This document shows, piece after piece, positions 47,664-59,534 of a stretch of DNA of 64,000 bases. The notes under the pieces are model-generated. The model was not told the DNA's origin. It saw nothing but the letters and a program-made list of their open reading frames with translations, and did no database searches. Numbering within the stretch: position 1 is the stretch's first letter; each line of letters begins with the position of its first letter. The position numbers and the translations under genes are program-made. Source of the stretch: Glandiceps talaboti (Eukaryota; Hemichordata; Enteropneusta; Spengelidae). The DNA lies in the NCBI RefSeq assembly GCF_964340395.1, contig NC_135567.1:19420306-19484305 (forward strand), in the 5' to 3' direction.

Positions 47664-47818
47664 TATTTTGCTGAATCTGTTAGCTGATACTCCCTCCTTC
47701 TGTCATAACACTCTTGAATACCAGGATCATTCCATAAATTTTTAATTGCTTCTACATAGTGTGATTCTAACGTCGTCACTGTTTCATGGTCTACACCCCG
47801 TAAAAGGTTTGAGTGTTC
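47664..47818 (-). CDS. GNAQ: G alpha-q/11 subunit, exon 3 (helical domain); gene 5'-partial
   Basis: The most upstream exon found of the alpha subunit of heterotrimeric Gq/G11, the GTPase that activates phospholipase C beta beneath the plasma membrane. With the downstream AG it is 155 bases, exactly the vertebrate exon 3 length, encoding [20 protein letters not shown] and on through [20 protein letters not shown] to DSAK, with the Tyr codon split into exon 4; donor TA|gtaagt. It lies in the all-helical domain. An alternative AG nine bases upstream (start 47827) would add three residues (ELQ). The five exons 47664-47818, 44521-44649, 42999-43128, 41819-41972 and 40439-40629 join in frame with vertebrate phases. 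Exons 1-2, with the lipidated N-terminus and the P-loop GESGKS, were not found up to 64000. G alpha-q and G alpha-11 cannot be separated in an invertebrate, so GNAQ is used in the broad sense. Confidence 0.92.
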
Positions 47819-47862
47819 CTGTAGTTCCTGTGAAATAAAATACAAATAAGATAGGTCAGACA

Positions 47863-48490
47863 TAGATAGAGGGCGCTATACCATGTCATTAGTAGTCCTG
47901 TAACATAATACAGACACCAGACATAGAGGGCGCTATGCCACGTCATTTGATACTTCCTGTAAAATATCAGTACAATGTGACAAGACCAATGTAGATAGAG
48001 GGCGCTATACTATGTCATTCGACTCCTGTAGAATATCAATACAAATGAGACAAGCCAAACATACATAGAGGGCGCTGTGCTATGGTAACTCCATTAAACA
48101 TTCTTGAAACATACAAAATACAAGAGGGCACACTGTGTTGTAGTCTAACATTTGCGATTGCTTGGAATTAGTCACATGACAAGATACAGAGACTTAGCAT
48201 TGACTTTTTATCACAAGAGGGCGCTATACTATTGCAATTCAAGTATTTCTGTTATTAGACATGGAATACACAAGCAGGCGCTGTACGTATGATCAGTCAT
48301 TTGTGAGTTTTTCTTGAGGTTAGTTAGTCACATAATGACAAGATCCAGACTTAACATTGGCTGTTTTTAACACAAGAGGGCACTGTGCTATGTCAGTCAT
48401 TTGTGAGTTTAGTTAGTCACATGACAAGATACAGAGTCTTAACATTGGCTGTTTTTAACACAAGAGGGCGCTGTGCTAAGGTCACGGACA
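47863..48490. repeat. Degenerate ~70-bp repeat rich in GAGGGCGCT
   Basis: Seven or more drifting units with 'agagggcgctatac' or 'gagggcgctgtgcta' plus 'gacaagatacagag' or 'acaagacc' phrases. It lies directly upstream of exon 3 in the large intron 2 of the G alpha gene. Confidence 0.7.
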
Positions 48491-48689
48491 AATCAAATTC
48501 TATTGTTCCCACACTCACTAAAACTTTCATTAATTAAGAACCAATTAGACCTGACTATGCAAATAAATATATCAATCATTGAATCAACACTGTATTAGCC
48601 ATCGAATGGATAAAGTCAAAGAATCAATAAAAATATTATACTAAAATTTACAAAATTGACAACACTACAGTGCCTTGTTATAGTGTAGG

Positions 48690-49130
48690 TAATTGGAGTC
48701 GTAACCCAGTAAGTTCCTCTACATTCAAAAAGGAGATACTGAGGTTTTGAAGGTTAGAAACCATGGTTACAGAAAGTATGTAAGTGGGTAACATTTACCA
48801 CAGTTGCCTAGTCATTATACCAGGTTCCCTATCACTGTTTTTGTTAAGGGTGGTATTAAAGTAGGTAAAATCTACCACAGTTCCCCAGTCATTTTACCAG
48901 GGTTCTCTACCAGTGTTTTTATTAAGAGTGGTAAGTACCGTAGGTAAAATTTACCACAGTTGCCTAGTCATTATACTACGGTTCCCTATCACTGTTTTTG
49001 GGTGGTAAGTAGGTAAAATTTACCACAGTTGCCCAGTCATTTTACCAGGGTTCTCTACCAGTGTTTTTGGGTGGTAAGTAGGTAAAATTTACCACAGTCA
49101 TTTTACCAGGGTTTTACTCTGGGAAATTAT
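48690..49130. repeat. ~80-bp tandem repeat of the 'ttaccagggtt' family
   Basis: About five units with 'gtaggtaaaatttaccacag' and 'cagtcattttaccagggtt'. Related to the arrays at 5570 and the single copies near 10500, 53850 and 54700. Confidence 0.8.
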
Positions 49131-49139
49131 AATTTCAGT

Positions 49140-49880
49140 AAGGAATCCATAATTATATGCATATTGATCAAACTGTGGTACATAGAAACATGTTGGGGTC
49201 ATGTTAAGTCAATTTCAGTAACAACACCTCATTTACATATTCCATTCACATGTCCCTGTCTGGGTTTAACTTCTATAGCTAACAGAATGAGTACAGATAA
49301 ACATACGCAGATAGTATTTATTTATTTTTTGCATAAATTTATGTGACTGCATAAAAACACAAGATTTAGCACAAATAAAAACACTGCAGGAACTGCAAGT
49401 GTATATCCATAAGGGATTCATACTTGTATCCTTAACAAAATTATGATACAAGGTATGAAAAACCTTTGTAAATTTTACCAGATTTTCCCTCGAGTTCCAA
49501 CCTCAGGAAAATTACTGTCAGTAAAATCCTGTTGTGAGTCTTATATAAACACATCTTATGAAACTACGCTTACACAACTATTCCAGTTTTCAGAGAAGAA
49601 AGAAGTGTCTTTCCTCTTAGCACCACTTCATTGATGTGACACCCACAGATGTGTTAGATGTCGGGACTCACAACTATATTAATGAATACAAAGTAGGAAA
49701 TCTATTACAGATAATTAAGTGCCAACGCTACGTTTTCTTTTATATAAATCTGTACACTTCAAACATCAACTGGAAGGTGGTCTCTTCGCAAAACAATTAA
49801 AAGCTAGGGTGGCCAGGTACTGTGTATAAAATCAATTTGGATTCTTGGCCAGGCAATGTGTATACTTATCCAATTTGAAA
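49140..49880. other. Intron DNA, no recognised gene
   Basis: No exon of the G alpha gene or other coding exon could be found here. A short 'ttttaccagattttccctc' phrase near 49477 belongs to the dispersed family above. Confidence 0.35.
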
Positions 49881-49889
49881 TTAGCCGAG

Positions 49890-50300
49890 TAACATAAATG
49901 GTAACACTACAACATAATTTGTTTGTAAATGGTAAAATTATAACATAATTTGTTTGTAAATGGTAACATTGTAACATAATTTGTTTGTAAATGGTAACAT
50001 TGTAACATAATTTGTTTGCAAATGGTAACATTATAGTATCATGTTTGTAAATGGTAACATTGTAATATAATTTGTTTGTAAATGGTAACATTGTAACATA
50101 ATTTGTTGCAAATGGTAACATTATAACAATTTGTTTGTAAATGGTAACATTGTAACATGATTTGTTTGTAAATGGTAACATTATAACATAATTCGTTTGT
50201 AAATGGTAACGCTGTAACACAGTTTGTTTGTAAATGGTAACATTGTAACATAGTTTGTTATAAATGGTAACATTATAACATAATTTGTCAGTTGATATTA
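49890..50300. repeat. 31-bp minisatellite, about 13 copies
   Basis: Units of 'gtaaatggtaacattgtaac' plus 'ataatttgttt', with small length changes (31, 30 and 28 bases). Confidence 0.95.
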
Positions 50301-50344
50301 ATTTTATCAAACCAAGATCCACACTGGTAAGAGAAAAGTTATTT

Positions 50345-50515
50345 AACTATCGGCCACTGACAAACCATTGAAACTGGTTCCCTATTTTATATGTCCAATC
50401 ACAAAATGTCTTATTTAGGTATAGGTTCCAGTCAGATACTATCTAGCCTAAGAAAGGCTATCATTGGAGAATGAAATTCTCCTCGATAGAAAAAGTATAC
50501 ATCACGCTGGAACAT
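50345..50515 (+). repeat. Dispersed ~175-bp repeat, copy 2
   Basis: Nearly identical to 23327-23500, same orientation, with both short hairpins (AGCCTAAGAAAGGCT and GGAGAATGAAATTCTCC) intact. Flanks differ completely, so this is a dispersed unit and not a segmental duplication. Confidence 0.7.
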
Positions 50516-50519
50516 ACTG

Positions 50520-51000
50520 CATATTAGTTATCTGTGAACAACATAAGCCAGTGCTGCTACTGAAGTGATACCAAGGTCACCTCTAATGAATTCCCTAGCA
50601 GCGTGTTGTCCTTGGACATACACCAGTTTACTAAGTTCCCTAGCAGTGTGTCCTTAGATACAGTTTCTTACAACCCCCAAAAATTTGGTATCAATTTAAA
50701 ACTTCTCACAGCATCAGGAAATTCTGGACACAAACACCAATTTTTTGCTAACAGCTTGTCAGTATAATCATAGGGCAATACACACTACACCTCAGGTTTT
50801 TTAACCAGGAGGGCATCCTGTGTTATTTTTTTACTGTACCAGCACAACTCAAATATTAGTATAACATCTGGAAATCCGTGAACTCTACTGAGGTCATCAA
50901 TTATTTGTTTTTTTTACTTTTTACTGGGATTCATAACCAAATTGGGTATATGGTAATGTAATTGGATATTTTAAAGTACACTGTGCATCTGTAACTTTTT
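50520..51000. other. Intron DNA, no recognised gene
   Basis: A weak duplication ('ttccctagcagcgtgttgtcc' type, about 50590-50660) is the only structure noticed. Confidence 0.3.
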
Positions 51001-51029
51001 GTCCTGGTTTTTTGGGTTTGTTTTTTTGG

Positions 51030-51142
51030 TTTTTTTTTCTGTGTACGCAATCTTGCAACAGGTTCCATTGGGAGAACAGTGCTAATGCACTGAAATGGTG
51101 TCTGCATATGAAAGATTAATAAATAAATAAATAAATAAATGG
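51030..51142 (+). mobile_element. Retroelement 3' end with (AATA)n tail
   Basis: The phrase 'gcaatcttgcaacaggttcc' and about 60 further bases end in 'agattaataaataaataaa', a tetranucleotide tail typical of truncated non-LTR elements. No coding frame. Confidence 0.35.
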
Positions 51143-51639
51143 GTATACGGTATAGGAATCTATAAACTCTTTTGATATCAGGTTTTTGGGGTTTTCTACA
51201 AAAATGAAATGTACCAAGGATTCACAACCAAAATATTAGTAAAAGATCAGGAAATGCGTGAACTCTGAGGTCATAAATTATTTTTTTAATTTTTCATCAG
51301 GGATTCACAACATAAATATTAGTAAAAAAATATAGAAATCTGCAAGTTTTACCCGATTTTTGTTAGAAATCTGTTCTACATAAATGGACCATACGGCAAT
51401 ATAAATGTTACAGTTCATTGATATAGGTCTGTAACCATGGATACCAGTCTACATTATCTCTGTATGCAAATACCAATAGGTTAAATCTACCTAGTTGGAT
51501 GTTTGCGTTACATTTTGTCAAATCCCTAGATTTTATTTAGTCTACACATACCAATTTCTGATGATCATATGTTTTTAATAAGTTGGAATGAGACTAAGTC
51601 ATTGCCCATTCATTAAGTTAGTCTTCCTGCTACTGGGGG

Positions 51640-52015
51640 AGGAGGTATTTGTTTGTTCACAGGGTGGGGAGGTGGGAGTATTTCTTCACAGGGTGGGAGC
51701 ATTTGTTCACAGGGTGGAGGGTGGGAGTATTTGATTGTTCACAGGGTGGGGAGGTGGGAGTATTTGTTTGTTCACAGGGTGGGGAGGTAGGAGTATTTGT
51801 TCACAGGGTAGGGCAGTGGGAGTATTTGTTCACTGGGTGGGGAGGTAGGAGTATTTGTTTGTTCACAGGGTGGGGGAGGTGGGAGTATTTTTTCACCGGG
51901 TGGGAGAATTTGTTTGTTCACAGGGTGGGAGGTGGGCGTATTTGTACATAGAGTGGGAGGAGGTGGAAGGTGGGGGTATTTGTCTGTACACAGGTTGGGG
52001 ATGGGAGGGGGTGGG
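51640..52015. repeat. G-rich ~33-bp minisatellite
   Basis: About ten units of 'ttgttcacagggtgggga' and 'ggtgggagtattt'. All G-rich on the plus strand. Short frames in it are artefacts. Confidence 0.9.
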
Positions 52016-52019
52016 GGAT

Positions 52020-52325
52020 GCATTTAACTAGAAGCATGATTAAGTTCAAGTTCAGATCTCAGACTAAATCTTCATTTGTATAGTAATCAAATGATATACA
52101 CAGGTTATAACACCCCAGCAGTTCAAAGTATTTTATCACCACCTCGTCACCAGGTGTAATTTATCATTTTCATGGAAATTCTCAACCAAGACAAATCGAA
52201 AGCTCAATGCTAAAAATATCTGAACTGCTTGTGTGTTATATATAACATGTGTAAGGAAAATGTTGGGTAACACGCTTGTCAGTTAAATGTGGTGGTGTCA
52301 CCATAGTAACTCGGAGCTTGAAATA
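52020..52325. other. Intron DNA, no recognised gene
   Basis: Nothing beyond unremarkable AT-rich sequence was seen. Confidence 0.3.
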
Positions 52326-52329
52326 TTAG

Positions 52330-52955
52330 CTGTAGTCCACAGCACATCAACTAAAACACTGTACCTAGACTACCAAATTAGCAGTAGTCCAGGACACATA
52401 GACTACTAAACATTGTATCTAGACTACCAAATTAGCAGTAGTCCAGGACACATAGACTACTAAACATTGTATCTAGACTACCAAATTAGCAGTAGTCCAG
52501 GACACATAGACTACTAAACATTGTATCTAGACTACCAAATTAGCAGTAGTCCAGGACACATAGACTACTAAACATTGTATCTAGACCACCAAATTAGCAG
52601 TAGTCCAGGACATATAGACTACTAAACATTGTATCTAGACTACCAAATTAGCAGTAGTCCAGGACACATAGACTACTAAACATTGTATCAAGACCACCAA
52701 ATTAGCAGTAGTCCAGGACATATAGACTACTAAACATTGTATCTAGACTACCAAATTAGCAGTAGTTCAGGACACAGACTACTAAACATTGTATCTAGAC
52801 TACCAAATTAGCAGTAGTCCAGGACATATAGACTACTAAACATTGTATCTAGACTACCAAATTAGCAGTAGTTCAGGACACAGACTACTAAACATTGTAT
52901 CTAGACTACCAAATTAGCAGTAGTCCAGGACACATAGACTACTAAACTTATGAAA
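52330..52955. repeat. 54-bp satellite, locus 1 (about 11 copies)
   Basis: Homogeneous 54-base units with 'accaaattagcagtagtcca' and 'gactactaaacattgtatct'. The same monomer forms the array at 62740-63715. Units with 'acatatagac' or a 3-base deletion ('gttcaggacacagac') alternate with standard ones. Confidence 0.95.
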
Positions 52956-52959
52956 ACTG

Positions 52960-53430
52960 TACTTGAAACTACTCAGTTGGCGTAATCTGATCTACAAAGC
53001 ATAACAGTTAAATTCAAACACAGTAAAACTACATAATTGTATAAATTTGGAACACATGTGTGTGTCCTAGGACTTAGAGAAGTAAGCAATGCCTGTGATT
53101 GTCAGTAAAAACAACACTTGACCTCTGTTGACCTTTGGGGTCCTAAATTAGGACCGGAAGGATCGGAAATACATTAACAATTGTTTCCTGTGGCAGATCA
53201 CTTGGTAACAACACATCCCATTTATTAACATATAAATATAGTATACACTTTTACTATGACCTTGGATACTTCCCTTGTCTGCTGTTATTTATAAGTTCTC
53301 TCTGAAACTAGCTCTGGCTACATATGCTGTGGGGTTTCGACTTGTCGTCTCCCCTCCGCTATGGTTCTTCCCTATTTCAAATAGCAAGACTGCATACAGA
53401 TGTCATTTACAGTTTAATTGAATAGTTCGA
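52960..53430. other. Intron DNA, no recognised gene
   Basis: No exon supported. A non-array stretch with 'tgacctctgttgacctttgg' near 53120 is similar to the DR1 family. Confidence 0.3.
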
Positions 53431-53434
53431 TCTG

Positions 53435-53690
53435 AGGTGACATTGAAAGGGTCAGAGTTAGAGTAGAGGTGAAACGTTGTAACAGAAGGGCGGTCACATT
53501 GAAAGAGTCCAAGCGTAAAAATGAAAATCAAGTGTTCTAAGAGTTAAAATGGCGGTCACATTGAAAGGGTTAAAGAGTAAGAGTAGAGGTCAAATGTTGT
53601 AAGAGTCAGAAAGGAGGTCACGCGGAAAGAGTCAACGAGAAAAAATGGGGTCAAAAGTCGGCAGAGTTAAGACTTGAGGTCACATTGCCA
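53435..53690. repeat. Degenerate ~70-bp tandem repeat
   Basis: Units share 'ggtcacattgaaagggt', 'agagtagaggt' and 'ttgtaagagt'. Three to four drifting copies. Confidence 0.7.
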
Positions 53691-53819
53691 GACACTGATT
53701 TACATATACACATAGTGGGATACACACGACTTGAGTCTTGTTATGCCTTCATGAACTCTTGCTATGTCAAAGGTCAAGCTGGCATGGCCTTGCCCTACAG
53801 TTAGTTGTCAGAGCTAGAA

Positions 53820-53965
53820 TCTAGAATGGTAGAGGCAGCTCAGTGTTTCTGTTAAGGGGTAACCCTGGTAACAGAAAGGGGGAAATATGGTAAAACAGGG
53901 ATAGCTCCTCGATTATACCAAACCGTAGTTTTGGTTGGAACGACCGGTAAAATGTCAAGGGAACT
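53820..53965. repeat. Dispersed 'ggtaaccctggtaacag' family copy
   Basis: Reverse-strand relatives of the 'gttaccagggtt' phrase occur here and again at 54700-54860 ('aaccccggtaacagaaaggg', 'cccaggtaaaatg'). Non-coding. Confidence 0.5.
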
Positions 53966-54059
53966 CGGGTAGATTTTAGATACTTATCACCTTCAACAAA
54001 AACATTGAAGCTAATTAACATGTCAGGTCAAAGGTCATACAAACTGAATTACAGCAAAT

Positions 54060-54163
54060 TGCCTGTCATTGCATTTGTGAACGTTCATTTAGTTTAGGAG
54101 AGGGGTAGGGGTTATGGTCTACATGAACTAAATTCAATTATTGAGTTTGTGTGACATTGTGTA
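54060..54163. mobile_element. Right end of the ATGTCACAC-type TIR element
   Basis: About 100 bases match the right part of 15881-16277 ('ttgagtttgtgtgacattgt', 'ggagaggggtaggggtt'). The left part is absent. It directly abuts the TA-flanked element at 54166. Confidence 0.55.
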
Positions 54164-54165
54164 TA

Positions 54166-54406
54166 GGAAACTTGCAATCCAGACTGAGCATGCTCAGACA
54201 CTAAGAACTATGGGATTATCTGTGGTTATCATAATTCCTAATCTGGAACTACTGATAAAAATTAACCTCCCACAATGGTCAGGGTGACTATGAATTGATC
54301 ATTTGTGGTTACAATGTATCAATATTGTTTATAATGCTAATTGATTGGTATTTATTATCACATTTCCCATGATGCAACATTCAACATGGCCGGTTTGCAA
54401 GTTCCC
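54166..54406 (-). mobile_element. TA-flanked MITE, copy 2 (inverted relative to 43666)
   Basis: Ends GGAAACTTGCAATCC and GGTTTGCAAGTTCCC, with TA at 54164-54165 and 54407-54408. Its full length matches the reverse complement of 43666-43901 with scattered differences. Confidence 0.7.
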
Positions 54407-54884
54407 TACTGTCCTAAGTGATATGCTTTTTTTATAAGTGACAGCTACACCCATGACAAATAATTATCAATAAATAACTTACTTACTTAACCAACTATAC
54501 ACACTAGTGGTTAGTGGATTTTAACTTGGCAACCAATGCATTGATGTGATATTTAGAAAAGACCAGCTGTCTGGGTCGCCTAGAGGCTTGGCTATCTGAC
54601 TTGAAAATGTCAATCAACAGATATTACCAAGTCATTACGGTGAGTCAGATACGCCAGTCTCTTGGTTACAGGCCGAGTGGTACTGCTAGGGTTTTGTAAC
54701 CATGGTAACCTGTTATGTAGTGGTAGTGTTTTTGCTTAGGTTGGGGAACCCCGGTAACAGAAAGGGGTAAATATGGCAATGTTTCCCATAGAGTCTATCT
54801 TGGTAATTTTGTTAAGCAACCCAGGTAAAATGACATGGGAACCCAAGTAACAGAAAGGGGTAAAAATGGCAATTTTATATTGTC

Positions 54885-55050
54885 TTTTTCAGTTGGCATC
54901 TGTTTCAGTATCTATTTCTGGCAAGACTTGACAGTTTTCGCGATTTTCTTATTTTTTCTCGAATATGTAAAAGAAGGGTTTAGGGTTGGCATGAAAAACT
55001 AGGTGGGGTCGGGTAACCGGAACCAAACAACTTGTTTTATTTGGCCTTAT
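54885..55050 (+). mobile_element. Partial copy of the 'ggttccggttac' TIR element
   Basis: Matches the right half of 62205-62575 ('catgaaaaactaggtggggt', 'ggtaaccggaaccaaacaa'). The left half is missing. Confidence 0.55.
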
Positions 55051-55054
55051 GACC

Positions 55055-56028
55055 CTTAGCAAAAACAATGTGGAACCTGTGACTTTGATGTGCTTATTTC
55101 AATATACTACACAAATCAAGCACTCCTTAGATCACTAGTATTTCTTTGGCTGATTGATTGATTGATTTTATTTGGCAAAAAAATATTCGGAAAACCACAA
55201 ACTAAAATGGATATACAATATGACAACTATCACATTCACAGGAAAGACAAAACAGATATATCACTGAATACTTTTGCCGAGGATGACACAGAGAAGTTTT
55301 ATCAACTTATTTTTATTGTGGTCCTCGCACATAATATATCACACAAAGTATTAGAAGAGCGATGAAAAACAATACAGAACTGACAAAATATACTGAAAAA
55401 GACAAAAACTGACCCAACTACATCTGGATGAAAATGAAAGTAGAATGAGGCCAGACTATCGGAAATAAATAAACCCACTTTCTTATAATTCAGATAATTT
55501 CTCGGCTGAAGAAAAATATTGGGAGTAAGTTATTTAAATGCCTGATTCATGATAAAATCTAAAAACCAAGTATGATTCATATCAATTGCATTGCTTTCTC
55601 AAATTACAGCAACGGTATGCAAGAATATTACCAAGAAATGTTGTTACACATGAGTTATCATCACGACTTGCCAATAATTTAACAACACATACATGAATGA
55701 ATGAGTTCGAGCAAAAAATATGGGTTTTATAGTCTGGTTGTTCAACGACAAGACAATGTATGTTTATGTCATCGGTTCTGCTGGTCTTGCCACATATATG
55801 TTATCCACACAATAGTTTGCAAGGATGTGACTAATTTGCATATTGATTTACATATAGTGAACATGGTAATTTGCATATCGGTTTGCATTGTGACCAGTAT
55901 ATAAATATGCATGTCTTCAATGCTGGAACAAACTCTGACATGTTTATTTTAACATGTACACACATGTATATTGAGGGTCAGCCATTTCTCTTCATGTGAA
56001 AATATCATTACAGTATATTGTTGTCATT
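55055..56028. other. Intron DNA, no recognised gene
   Basis: A (TTGA)n tract at about 55150-55167 next to 'ttttatttggc' may mark a retroelement end on the minus strand. The frame 55162-55365 has no domain support. Confidence 0.3.
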
Positions 56029-57663
56029 TTAACCCTTTTACCACGAGAACCCGGTATACCGGGACGCGCTAGGGCGCCCACGAGAACCCGGTATACCGGG
56101 ACGCCAAAGTTCATTCACCTTCATCGCCGTAAAACTGTTCAACGGCAGCTATTGCTGCAAAATTTGCTGCCATAACTAGTTCCACACATGCGTATTAGCC
56201 TTGTTTATCTATACTGCCATTTTGAATGCGTGACAGTGAACGGTAACCGAGTACGGCCCAAAAAACGAGCGATCGTAATTTTTATGTGCGTTTTTCGCCA
56301 ACAAAATCGAATTTAAACATGGCGGAGGTAATTAACGGCTCCCATAGCATGGTCTACGATAGAAATTATGGCACTGTCCTTGGATATTTCGACAGAATTT
56401 GACTCGAAATACATCGTTGAATAGAAGTGTTTAGCTATGGGAACACATTGTACTCGTGTGTAAGCATCAAATTCCCGCTTCAGTCTATTTGAGCTGCCGG
56501 CAGCAATTTACGTCTGAATTTTTGAATGTCGGCAAATTTACGCAATCTTGTGACCGGTACCGACGCCCATACTAACGTCTTGGTTGTAATTTTTGGCTAT
56601 AAAATGGATTATTTTGGTTTTATTTCTTTTTGTTACGGCTCAATAATGACTTGTAGTAATACAAACTCACTGTGTACGGGTCAGTGGAGGGAAACTTGTG
56701 CACGATCGGGGCGATTTTCCAATCGGATTTTTTACATGTGATTTTCAGCGTAAAATTCAAAATTTCAACATGGCCGAAGCAAAACTGTCTCCCCTAACAT
56801 CGTTTACAACTTAAATAAAGGTGCTGTTCATAGAAATTTTCAATAAATTTTGACTGTCGATACATTGTTTTATACAAGGACATGGCTGTGTGAACTCAAA
56901 ACAGTTTATGTAGGGATCAGATTGCCGCAACGTTAGTTCAAAGTTCCGACTGCATATTTGCTCTTGAGGATAAGCATGTCGGCAAAAAGCGCCACTTTGG
57001 CATCCCGATTCGGACTCGCATACCTCCAACTTGTGGTCATTTTTTATTGATTTTGGGCATAAATTTAGTGGTAATTTTTTGTTGTTCTGTCAAATAATGA
57101 ATTATATTTACTCAAACTAACTTTTCAAAAGGTATTGAGGTGACGACTTCAGATATTTTAGAACACTTTCATTGCCGGTGCGGCACAGACTATTGCGTCG
57201 TAATCGGATTAGTGAGCCGTTAATTAATTTCGTTCAAATTATTATGACATAAAATAACATTTTTTATCAAATTTTCGCCCATTTTGACCATACAACCAGA
57301 ATATATTTGTTTTATAGGAACATGAATGTTGGTATTTTGTATTTTATTTGTGATATAAATGTATTGTTTATTTGTGATATGACAATAAATAAGCAACACA
57401 CATTTTTTTTAACGAAATTTTATCATTTTAACCCAAATTCTAGCTGTATATTTGATGTTTGGATGTGTGTAATTGGAAGTGTAATGTAGAAAATTTATTT
57501 GGCTTTAAAATGATACCTAATTTTCAAAGATTAGGCAATTCTAAGTATTTTTATATCAATTTGATAACATAACACTCACTCATACTTTTATTATGTGTAT
57601 GCTAATGAGGGGCCTAGTGGATAGCATACAGTCCCATGGGGAGAATAGTGGTGAAAGAGTTAA
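56029..57663. mobile_element. piggyBac-like non-autonomous element (1.6 kb)
   Basis: TTAACCCTTTTACCAC starts at 56029 and GTGGTGAAAGAGTTAA ends at 57663, so a TIR of about 12-16 bases is flanked by TTAA on both sides, the specific target of piggyBac transposases. Just inside the left end are two copies of the palindrome CCCGGTATACCGGG (about 56050-56063 and 56088-56101). The interior (56285-56735 and 56735-57180) is an old direct duplication with 'acatggc', 'aggataagcatgtcggcaaa' or 'ttgaatgtcggcaaattt' and similar phrases in the same order. No transposase frame is recognised; frames reach only about 72 codons. Confidence 0.7.
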
Positions 57664-57664
57664 A

Positions 57665-58250
57665 GGTTACTATAGCTCAAGGAAGGTAGAACACAGTAGA
57701 AACCTGTCAAGCATGGCAGCCGAGATGGCAAGGACGATGTGTACTTGCTTGATAGTGGGGAAAACACAGCACGGTAGAAACCTGTCAAGCGTGGCAGGCG
57801 AGATGGCAAGGACGGTGTGTACTTGCTTGATAGTGGGGAAAACACAGCACGGTAGAAACCTGTCAAGCGTGGCAGGCGAGATGGCAAGGACGATGTGTAC
57901 TTGCTTGATAGTGGGGAAAACACAGCACGGTAGAAACCTGTCAAGCGTGGCAGGCTAGATGGCAAGGACGGTGTGTACTTGCTTGATAGTGGGGAAAACA
58001 CAGCACGGTAGAAACCTGTCAAGCATGGCAGCCAAGATGGCAAGGACGATGTGTACTTGCTTGATAGTAGGGAGAACACAGCATGGTAGAAACCTGTCAT
58101 GCATGGCAGCCTAGATGGCAAGGACGGCATTTGCACCATGCTTTCTCTATAGTGAGGAGAACACAGCACATCAGAAACCTGTCATGCATGGCAGCCTAGA
58201 TGGCAGGGACGATGTTTGCACCATGCTTTCTCTACAGTGGGGAAAACAGA
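57665..58250. repeat. 78-bp tandem repeat, about seven copies
   Basis: Units of 78 bases with 'gagatggcaaggacgatgtg' and 'cacagcacggtagaaacctg'. It begins at the outer border of the piggyBac-like element. 78 is divisible by three, so frames of 121 and 169 codons stay open on opposite strands without being genes. Confidence 0.9.
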
Positions 58251-58254
58251 CTCA

Positions 58255-58610
58255 CGACAGCATGGATTCCAGACTTCTCACTAAGTTTCCAGTATGGCTA
58301 ACAAAGTCCTAGTGTTGAGACTACCTATTGAGTTTGAATGTGAAGATCTCCTTACCAATGACGGGTAAAGTGATCTCCATAGTCAAAGCCAACAGACAGC
58401 CTCTAGACTAACTCAGACCTTACACTTTGGGCGTTGTCCTAGAAACGTGATAGGTCAAAGGTCAACAAATTTGAAATGAGATATTGGCTAGCTAAGTAAA
58501 TTGATCTGTTATATTTTATGGAACTATGAGAGCTTTGGTAAAAAGTGACAAACTAGGTTTTATTTTATGGAATTTTTTAACTTGCAACTTGAAATCTGTC
58601 TGGCATAGTT
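58255..58610. other. Intron DNA, no recognised gene
   Basis: Contains one exact DR1 13-mer at 58452-58464. No exon found. Confidence 0.3.
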
Positions 58611-58614
58611 ACAT

Positions 58615-58760
58615 TGATGATAGTCTAGTTCCTATACGGTATCATTACCATTTACATCTCCACACATAGTCTAGTTCCTATACAGTATCGTTATCATTTA
58701 CACCTCTACTCACTTTAGTTAGAAACCACGTTGGCATCCAGACTACGTTGATGAAGATGT
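58615..58760. repeat. Dispersed repeat shared with 25100-25365
   Basis: Two tandem copies of 'tagtctagttcctatac' with 'gtatc(g/a)ttaccatttaca', then 'gttagaaaccacgttggcat'. Same order as the locus near 25.1-25.4 kb. Confidence 0.5.
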
Positions 58761-59009
58761 TGGTAAAATGTTACTAATTATGTACATCAATGTGTTTTAT
58801 TTTAAGGAATTTTGACGTCGGTAACTTAAATCTGTCTGGCACAGTTAAATTGATGAATACTGGGTGTTGTACCAGATACATCTAATAAAGTTTTGATAGC
58901 AGCATCATTAATCATGGGACAGTTATGTCTACTGACAGCTTTCTTGAGTCTACTGTATGGAGGGTGTATTCAACATCAATGGGTCAGTCTGAGTGATTTA
59001 CACAATTCA

Positions 59010-59292
59010 ACATACACACAAGCACACATGCACATACACACAAACACACATGCACATACACATAAACACACATGCACATACACACAAACACACATGCACA
59101 TACACACAAACACACATGCACATACACACAAACACACATGCACATACACATAAACACACATGCACATACACATAAACACACATGCACATACACATAAACA
59201 CACATGCACATACACATAAACACACATGCACATACACATAAACACACATGCACATACACATAAACACACATGCACATACACAAACACACAAA
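59010..59292. repeat. 22-bp CA-rich minisatellite
   Basis: About twelve units of 'aacacacatgcacatacaca' plus two bases, alternating 'cataaacac' and 'cacaaacac' variants. Confidence 0.95.
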
Positions 59293-59340
59293 CACATTGG
59301 CATGATATTCCTGAGAAAGCAGAGCCAACTTTATCCAGAT

Positions 59341-59341
<1 letters not shown>

Positions 59342-59398
<57 letters not shown>

Positions 59399-59435
59399 AC
59401 ACACACGCACGCACGCACACACGCACACATTCATG
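59342..59435. repeat. (CA)n microsatellite
   Basis: About 50 bases of pure CA followed by CACG-rich repeats. Confidence 0.95.
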
Positions 59436-59534
59436 TGCACACTTTAGTGATTCATGTACTACAGAACATGCATGTGTATGTACGGACATACACACTTACA
59501 TACACGATACATATATGTACACAGTGAGACACTC

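Noticed and set aside
57660-58169. 169-codon minus-strand frame and 121-codon plus-strand frame
   Set aside because: 78-bp tandem repeat with length divisible by three; the two frames oppose each other over the same DNA.
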